A stretch of 43,684 nt of DNA. Source: Candidatus Saccharimonadota bacterium (GTDB lineage: Bacteria > Patescibacteriota > Saccharimonadia > Saccharimonadales > Saccharimonadaceae). Where the stretch lies: assembly GCA_017531585.1 (NCBI GenBank), contig JAFXKT010000005.1:1-43684 (forward strand). The letters run 5' to 3'. A program made the position numbers and the translations under genes. This document shows, piece by piece, positions 38,785 to 43,684 of this stretch. Within the stretch, counting starts at the first letter, position 1. Every line of letters begins with the position of its first letter. The notes beneath the pieces are model-generated. The model was not told the DNA's origin. It did no database searches and saw only the letters and a program-made list of their open reading frames with translations.

Positions 38785-39507
38785 TTACTCTTCCGAGCTT
38801 TCGCCCTGCTGCGTCATGGTCGTATAAGCATCGCCATAATATAGCTTATAGAATTCTTCTGGATAATCTGGTTCAACCTGCTTTGGAATAAGCATTACGA
38901 TAAACTTTAGTGGGCTGTTTGCGGGAATCGTGCCGTTATCCGTTTCACCATAAGCCAAGACAGATGGAATTGTTAGCTCACGAACGCCGCCAATCTTCAT
39001 GCCAGAGATGCCGTCTAGCCAACCCTGAATCATGCCAGTAGAGCCTTCTAGTGGGAACTTTAGAGATGTTGGGCTAGTCTTACTATCGAAGGAAGAATCA
39101 AAGATAGTACCATCAGACAACCAACCGATATAGTATGCAGAATAATCTGTATCTTCGTTGCCATCTTCGATCGTTGCACCGTCGCCAACCTTCAAATCCT
39201 TAGTACCAAGCGAAGTAACATCAGCAGCATTGAAGCTCTTTACGCGATCTTTGTAACCAACGAAATCGTTAAAGTATTTCTCGGAAAGACCCTGTGCCAA
39301 TTGGTTAACCTCTGCGCTATGCTCCTGCATAAGCTCGGTCAATCTCTGCTGCTTCTCTGTCTGAGTCTGCTGCTTTTTCTCGCCGTTCTGATAGTTCAAG
39401 ACCATGCCAACATAAAGCATAAAAGTTGCCGCAAGCATAAAGACTGCAATCGCGCAGATCGCAATACGCTGTTTTGGCGATGTCTTTTTATCGTCATTCT
39501 TAATCAT
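38785..39507 (-). CDS. Membrane-anchored FKBP-type peptidyl-prolyl isomerase
   Basis: The product has 240 residues. An N-terminal anchor (about 14-35, IAICAIAVFMLAATFMLYVGMVL) precedes a Gln/Lys/Glu-rich helical linker and a C-terminal FKBP domain (about 105-228). That domain has YYIGWLSDGTIFDSSFD, IQGWLDGISGMKIGGVRELTIPSVLAYGE and SPLKFIVMLI, which cover the FKBP hydrophobic pocket, flap and last strand. It would act outside the membrane on folding of exported proteins. GGAGG lies about 7 nt before ATG. It follows pheT on the same strand. Confidence 0.88.
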   Translation of the reverse strand: MIKNDDKKTSPKQRIAICAIAVFMLAATFMLYVGMVLNYQNGEKKQQTQTEKQQRLTELMQEHSAEVNQLAQGLSEKYFNDFVGYKDRVKSFNAADVTSLGTKDLKVGDGATIEDGNEDTDYSAYYIGWLSDGTIFDSSFDSKTSPTSLKFPLEGSTGMIQGWLDGISGMKIGGVRELTIPSVLAYGETDNGTIPANSPLKFIVMLIPKQVEPDYPEEFYKLYYGDAYTTMTQQGESSEE

Positions 39508-39534
39508 GTATTACCTCCGTCGCCCACCGATTAA

Positions 39535-41967
39535 TTAAAATTTTACAGTTTCCAACTCTTTCATTATAGCTTGAATTGCCTCTTTGGCGAGAGTTTTGTT
39601 CGCATCAGCGAAGCTGACACGGAAGCTCAAGTTCTTCGTATCCTGACCTTCGGCCTGGTAAATCGAGACTGGTTTTACGCTATAAATCAAATCCTTAGCC
39701 TCAAGAACATCCTTTAGGGCTTTCTCTACTGCCTGGTAATCCTGCTTGCCAGCAACCGTGAGAGTAATATCTCTTTCTACGAATGGATACTGACTAAAGC
39801 GAGGCCTCTTTGCAGGAGTATCACTCTGGAGTTCAACCAAGCAATCTAGTGCAAGTTCGAAACATGCCGTACCCTGAGGAAGCTTGAAGCCCTGCAAGAT
39901 AGAATTCTTTACTTCGCCAAGATAACCAATTAACTTGTCGCCAGCATAAACGGAAGCGGAGCGCTTTGGTTCATAATATGCGTTAGATTTATCTGCTTCG
40001 GATTCGAACTTGCGGATTTCGAAGTCGATATTTAGATTCTGGAGCAATGCTTCAAGGTAGTGCTTTGCCTGGTAGTATTCACACTTGCTATCGCTATTGA
40101 TAAACAAGATAGATAGCTCATGACGGCCGTTTGGAACTTTCTGTTCGTCAAGACCGAAGCTCTTGCGGTAGACCTGATTAAATTCGAACATTGCGAACTG
40201 CTTGTAGCCAGCACGAATATTCATGTATGCCTTGTTGAGCAAAGATGGAGCGATGCTCTGGCGGATATACTGAAGATCTGGAGAGATAGAGTTTACGATC
40301 TTGTAAGAATTCTTCTCGTCCTGCTTTACCTTGTTTAGAAGCTCACCGTTTACAAATGAATAAGTTAGAGCTTCATTTGCACCACGTGCGCTCAAGAATT
40401 CGCGAATGCGGCTCTTCAAAACAAAGCGTGGACTAGATTCGGATGTCCCGTGAAGTGGCAAAATTGGGTCAATATTATCGAAGCCACTGAGGCGGCCGAT
40501 TTCTTCGTAAATATCCTCTGCGATATGAATATCTGTGCGCCAGTATGGAACCGTACAGTTAATCTTGTCGCCATTGATCGTAACGTCAAAGTTTACATTC
40601 TCGAGGATTGTCTTGGTTTCTTCGGCAGTAAACTTCTTGCCAAGGAGCCCAACCATCTTTTCTAGAGAAATCGTAACGACGATTGGTTCTGGAGCTTTCT
40701 TCTGACTATCAAAGAGAGCGACTGCTTTCAAAGCCTTGGCCTCCTCTGCAAACTTCAAAGCAACAGGAAGAGTCTGGCCAGCTGGCTGACCCTTTGTGAA
40801 CCTCGTAATAGCTTCAGAGAAGATACCGTGGTTCATCTGAGTCTTACGAAGGTTAAATAGGCTGAAAGTTGCAGACTCAAGGATAATACGCTTGGTATTT
40901 TCGTCAATCTCAGTATTCTTGCCACCCATTGCACCAGCGAGCGCAACAGGAATATCGTTGCTCGTAATAACAATATCGTTAGAGTTTAGCTCTACTTCTC
41001 TGTCATCAAGAAGAGTCAACTTTTCGCCATCTTTTGCAGCACGAACAAGAATCTTTGGTGTCTTTGCCTTGCCTACAGCTAGGAACTTATCGTAGTCGAA
41101 AGCATGTGTTGGCTGACCAGATAGAAGCATCAAGTAGTTCGTTAGGTCTACGATTGGGCTGACTGGGCGCATACCGGATTTGCAAAGATAAGTACGTTCC
41201 AAGGTAAGATACTTGTCTTCAAATTCACCATGAGGCATCATAACTAGCGCAGTATAGCGTGGGCAAAGCTTCTTGTCTGCAATCTCGATATCTAGTTCAA
41301 CATCTTCATTCTTGAAGCTTGGCTTGGTTTCGAATAGCCATTCCGGAGTCTTGAATTCTTTGCCAAGAATGCCAGCAACTTCACGCGCAAAACCAATTAC
41401 GCCAAAGGTATCTGGGCGATGGGTCAAAGACTTGTTTTCGATGTCCAGGATAATATCGTTAAGCTCATAAATATCTGCTAGAGGCATACCAGGCTTAGCA
41501 ACCTTTGGATCGAGCTCGGCAATGCCAAGGTGATCGCCGCCAAAATCTAGCTCGTCTGCGCCAGCAAGCATACCATAAGAATCGTACTTCTTTAACATCT
41601 TGCGCATACCGATTACAAATGGCGCGTCATCATGAACACTAGCAGGAACAATAGCGCCTGGAGCGACCCATGCAGCCATCATGCCAGCATGAACGTTTGG
41701 CGCACCGCACATAACCTGAATATTACCATCTTTATCACGGATAATATCTGTTTCGCGGCCACCATCATCGATAGCACATAGAGATAGGTGCGTATCAGGA
41801 ATTTTCTCGGCACTAACAACCTTTACGGCATAGATTTTGTCGTATTTGTGAGTTTCGTCAATAACGCCTTCGACCTCAACCAAGCGAGAGCCAATAAGGC
41901 GAACAAGTTCGTCGTCGGAGACATCGATGTCTACGTATTTTTTGAGCCAGTTCAAAGAAATTAGCAT
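39535..41967 (-). CDS. pheT: Phenylalanine-tRNA ligase beta subunit
   Basis: The product has 810 residues. The N-terminus MLISLNWLKKYVDID is followed by an OB-fold tRNA-binding domain (about 40-160). Then come the B3/B4 editing region (RPVSPIVDLTNYLMLLSGQPTHAFD), the B5 domain, a catalytic-like core with EEIGRLSGFDNI, and a C-terminal FDX-ACB anticodon-binding domain starting near FSQYPFVERDITL. It partners PheS in the alpha2beta2 enzyme that charges tRNA-Phe. The start lies 7 nt inside pheS with GAAGGAG about 6 nt upstream, so the two are translationally coupled. Confidence 0.96.
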   Translation of the reverse strand: MLISLNWLKKYVDIDVSDDELVRLIGSRLVEVEGVIDETHKYDKIYAVKVVSAEKIPDTHLSLCAIDDGGRETDIIRDKDGNIQVMCGAPNVHAGMMAAWVAPGAIVPASVHDDAPFVIGMRKMLKKYDSYGMLAGADELDFGGDHLGIAELDPKVAKPGMPLADIYELNDIILDIENKSLTHRPDTFGVIGFAREVAGILGKEFKTPEWLFETKPSFKNEDVELDIEIADKKLCPRYTALVMMPHGEFEDKYLTLERTYLCKSGMRPVSPIVDLTNYLMLLSGQPTHAFDYDKFLAVGKAKTPKILVRAAKDGEKLTLLDDREVELNSNDIVITSNDIPVALAGAMGGKNTEIDENTKRIILESATFSLFNLRKTQMNHGIFSEAITRFTKGQPAGQTLPVALKFAEEAKALKAVALFDSQKKAPEPIVVTISLEKMVGLLGKKFTAEETKTILENVNFDVTINGDKINCTVPYWRTDIHIAEDIYEEIGRLSGFDNIDPILPLHGTSESSPRFVLKSRIREFLSARGANEALTYSFVNGELLNKVKQDEKNSYKIVNSISPDLQYIRQSIAPSLLNKAYMNIRAGYKQFAMFEFNQVYRKSFGLDEQKVPNGRHELSILFINSDSKCEYYQAKHYLEALLQNLNIDFEIRKFESEADKSNAYYEPKRSASVYAGDKLIGYLGEVKNSILQGFKLPQGTACFELALDCLVELQSDTPAKRPRFSQYPFVERDITLTVAGKQDYQAVEKALKDVLEAKDLIYSVKPVSIYQAEGQDTKNLSFRVSFADANKTLAKEAIQAIMKELETVKF

Positions 41968-42938
41968 GATAACTCCTTCAAGAAATCAAGTTTTGCGGAT
42001 TCAAAATAGCGAACATCGGTTAGCTTGCGCTTTAGCATGACTAGGCGGTCGATACCACCACCCCAAGCAAAGCCACAATATTCGTCTGGATTAATGCCAG
42101 CTTCTTTTAGAACGTTTGGATGAATCATGCCACAACCGAGCATTTCAAGATATTCACCGGATTTACCAACAAGAGAGGCTGGTTTTTCGATCATAAATTC
42201 AAGAGATGGCTCCGTAAATGGGAAGAAGCCAGGCTGTGTGCGGATGTTGAGTTTTTGGTTGTAGTATTTTTCAAAGAATTCACGCAAGATACCAAGCATG
42301 TTGCCAAGTGTACAAGTTTTGGAGACATAAACACCCTCGCACTGATAGAAAGTGTGTTCGTGAGTCGCATCCTGATCCTCGTTACGATAGACACGACCAG
42401 GAACAGCAACAGCGATATTCTTGCCTTCGTCTAGCTTGTATTTATATGCACGCAAAATACGATTCTGCATCGTACTGGTATGTGCAGGCGGAATAAAGCC
42501 TTCTTCGGTGCGGAAAGTATCAAAGTTATCACGAGCTGGATGCTCTTTGGCAAAGTTAAGACTATCGAACATATGATATTCGTCGTCTAGCTGCTGAGAC
42601 TCAACAATATCAAAGCCCATTGACTGATAAATAGAAATAACGCGGTCAAGCTCCGTCATTAGTGGATGCTTGCTACCGTTATCTGCCGTCAAAAACTTTG
42701 GCATTTCGCCGTTGATATCACAAGGCGCTGTAATATCTAGTGGCTCGACAGAAACCTCGAGCGCTTCAGCCTCGGCTGCAGCAATCTCGGCATTAAGCTT
42801 CTGTTTCTTTTCGTTTAGTTTGCGACCAAAATCACCACGCTCTTCAGCGGGAATATCTTTGATTTTGGCATATTCTTGATTTAACGCCTTGAGTTGCGCC
42901 TTCAACTCGGCGATTTTATTCTCCACAACACTTGGCAT
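41961..42938 (-). CDS. pheS: Phenylalanine-tRNA ligase alpha subunit
   Basis: The product has 325 residues. An N-terminal coiled coil (about 1-60) binds tRNA. The class II catalytic core has DEYHMFDSLNFAKEHPARDNFDTF (motif 1/2 region), RVYRNEDQDATHEHTFYQCEGVYV (motif 2), and GFAWGGGIDRLVMLK (motif 3). It binds ATP and phenylalanine. TAAAAT lies 10 nt before ATG with no SD. Overlap with pheT couples their synthesis. Confidence 0.96.
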   Translation of the reverse strand: MPSVVENKIAELKAQLKALNQEYAKIKDIPAEERGDFGRKLNEKKQKLNAEIAAAEAEALEVSVEPLDITAPCDINGEMPKFLTADNGSKHPLMTELDRVISIYQSMGFDIVESQQLDDEYHMFDSLNFAKEHPARDNFDTFRTEEGFIPPAHTSTMQNRILRAYKYKLDEGKNIAVAVPGRVYRNEDQDATHEHTFYQCEGVYVSKTCTLGNMLGILREFFEKYYNQKLNIRTQPGFFPFTEPSLEFMIEKPASLVGKSGEYLEMLGCGMIHPNVLKEAGINPDEYCGFAWGGGIDRLVMLKRKLTDVRYFESAKLDFLKELSC

Positions 42939-42954
42939 AATACCTTAGATTTTA

Positions 42955-43185
42955 CTACTTTAGAGCAAAAATCACAACCAAGGAAAGGCCTGCAAGAACA
43001 ACCAATGTTCCCCAGAAAAGTACAGATTTTGAGGACTTACGTGTACCCTCGACGAAGCTAGAATTTTCTACATAATCGCCATCATCTTCATCATGCGAAT
43101 TCTCGCGATCCTTTCTTCTAAGGTCGCCAGAAATGCGCCTCTGTAACTCACTAGTATCTTCGTCTTTTTGAACTAAAATTCCCAC
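42955..43185 (-). CDS. Small tail-anchored membrane protein, unrecognised
   Basis: The product has 76 residues. A charged N-terminal 50 residues are followed by one transmembrane helix at about 54-75 (VLFWGTLVVLAGLSLVVIFAL) at the C-terminus. The start codon is GTG (43185) with AAAGGAG 5 nt before it. It is upstream of pheST. The family is unknown. Confidence 0.6.
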   Translation of the reverse strand: MGILVQKDEDTSELQRRISGDLRRKDRENSHDEDDGDYVENSSFVEGTRKSSKSVLFWGTLVVLAGLSLVVIFALK

Positions 43186-43272
43186 GGAACTCCTTTTTTG
43201 ATATCTGTTTTATACCATTGTAGCAGATTTGTGTTATATTGAGTTTATATACTAGTTTAAGAGGAGGTACAG

Positions 43273-43684
43273 ATGGCAAAGTCAAAGGCCAAGAATGCTA
43301 AGCGCGCCAAAAATGCCGCTAAGCACAATTCCGTAGAAGCTGAAGAAGCCAAAGCTGTCAAAAAGGGTGAGGAAATTGTAGACGACGAAGAACTCGAGAA
43401 CGTTGTCGAAGACGAAGAAATCGAGGATGAGGAAGTCGACGAAGAAGACGAGTCCGAAGAAGATGAAGACATCGACGCCGAAGAAGACGACGATGACGAA
43501 GAGGATGAGGACTAGGAAGAAGACGAGGACGAATCCGACGAAGACGAAGACGAAGATAATGACGAGTCTGAAGAAGAGGATGACGAATCTGAAGAAGAGG
43601 ATGACGAGTCCGAAGACGAAGACGAGGAATCTGAAGACGAAGACGAATCCGAGGACGATGAGGACGAGGATGAAGATGAGGATG
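43273..43684 (+). CDS. Extremely acidic low-complexity protein with in-frame TAG (runs off the right edge)
   Basis: AGGAGGT lies 7 nt before ATG. The first 20 residues are basic (KSKAKNAKRAKNAAKH); thereafter almost every residue is Glu or Asp with some Ser. A TAG at 43513-43515 ends an 80-residue product. The same frame stays open for all 56 remaining codons to the window end with identical Glu/Asp/Ser composition. A GAG-to-TAG change explains this best; sequencing error or a truncated allele are alternatives. Similar acidic tails can mimic nucleic acid or bind basic proteins; no function is assigned. Confidence 0.6.

Overview
The window comes from a small-genome bacterium of the Candidate Phyla Radiation (Patescibacteria), most probably Saccharibacteria (TM7). 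The evidence is a solitary 23S rRNA gene with its own promoter, a minimal acetate-yielding fermentation (split phosphoketolase, acetate kinase, short phosphotransacetylase), short intergenic gaps, and genes mostly on the minus strand. UGA is used as a normal stop (for example the stops at 30746 and 33318), which argues against the UGA-glycine CPR lineages. The phylum call is inference from gene content.

Layout. 1-2.5 kb: 5' part of 23S rRNA (minus), then a lone PemK/MazF-type toxin facing a short minus-strand RNA. 2.6-9.7 kb: M1 aminopeptidase, acetate kinase, a two-gene phosphoketolase and an NrnA-like phosphoesterase. 9.7-18.2 kb: an accessory island with a six-gene restriction-modification-like operon (partial methylase, double zinc finger, Eco57I-like methylase, coiled-coil membrane protein, GIY-YIG/helicase nuclease, small basic protein). 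Its leader looks like an attenuator with tiny ORFs. The island is bracketed by two DUF3800 genes, each convergent with a small structured RNA (three RNA copies in all), and ends at tRNA-Trp. 18.5-22.2 kb: two unrecognised proteins, a Pif1 helicase and an unclassified RNA of about 280 nt. 22.2-29.1 kb: heterodimeric ABC exporter, a membrane protein, and a glycosyltransferase/GH57 pair for alpha-glucan metabolism. 29.1-31.8 kb: an unclassified RNA of about 340 nt, a protein with an RNA-polymerase-alpha-CTD-like end, a repeat cluster and a divergent YfiH/PgeF protein. 31.9-39.5 kb: phosphotransacetylase, acyltransferase-SGNH protein, exonuclease I, a membrane protein, a pure HNH-associated-repeat protein and an FKBP isomerase. 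39.5-43.7 kb: pheT, pheS, a small membrane protein, and a very acidic ORF interrupted by an in-frame TAG.

Two expression styles are visible. Housekeeping genes tend to be leaderless: a -10 box lies exactly 6 nt before ATG in six genes. Lineage-specific genes of unknown role have near-consensus promoters with 17-nt spacers, leaders carrying hairpins, and strong Shine-Dalgarno (SD) sequences. The most novel material is non-coding: the DUF3800/RNA modules, the switching leader of the restriction-modification operon, three larger unclassified RNAs, a conserved-core double-hairpin repeat (three copies), and a palindrome plus 9-bp-iteron repeat shared between distant intergenic gaps.
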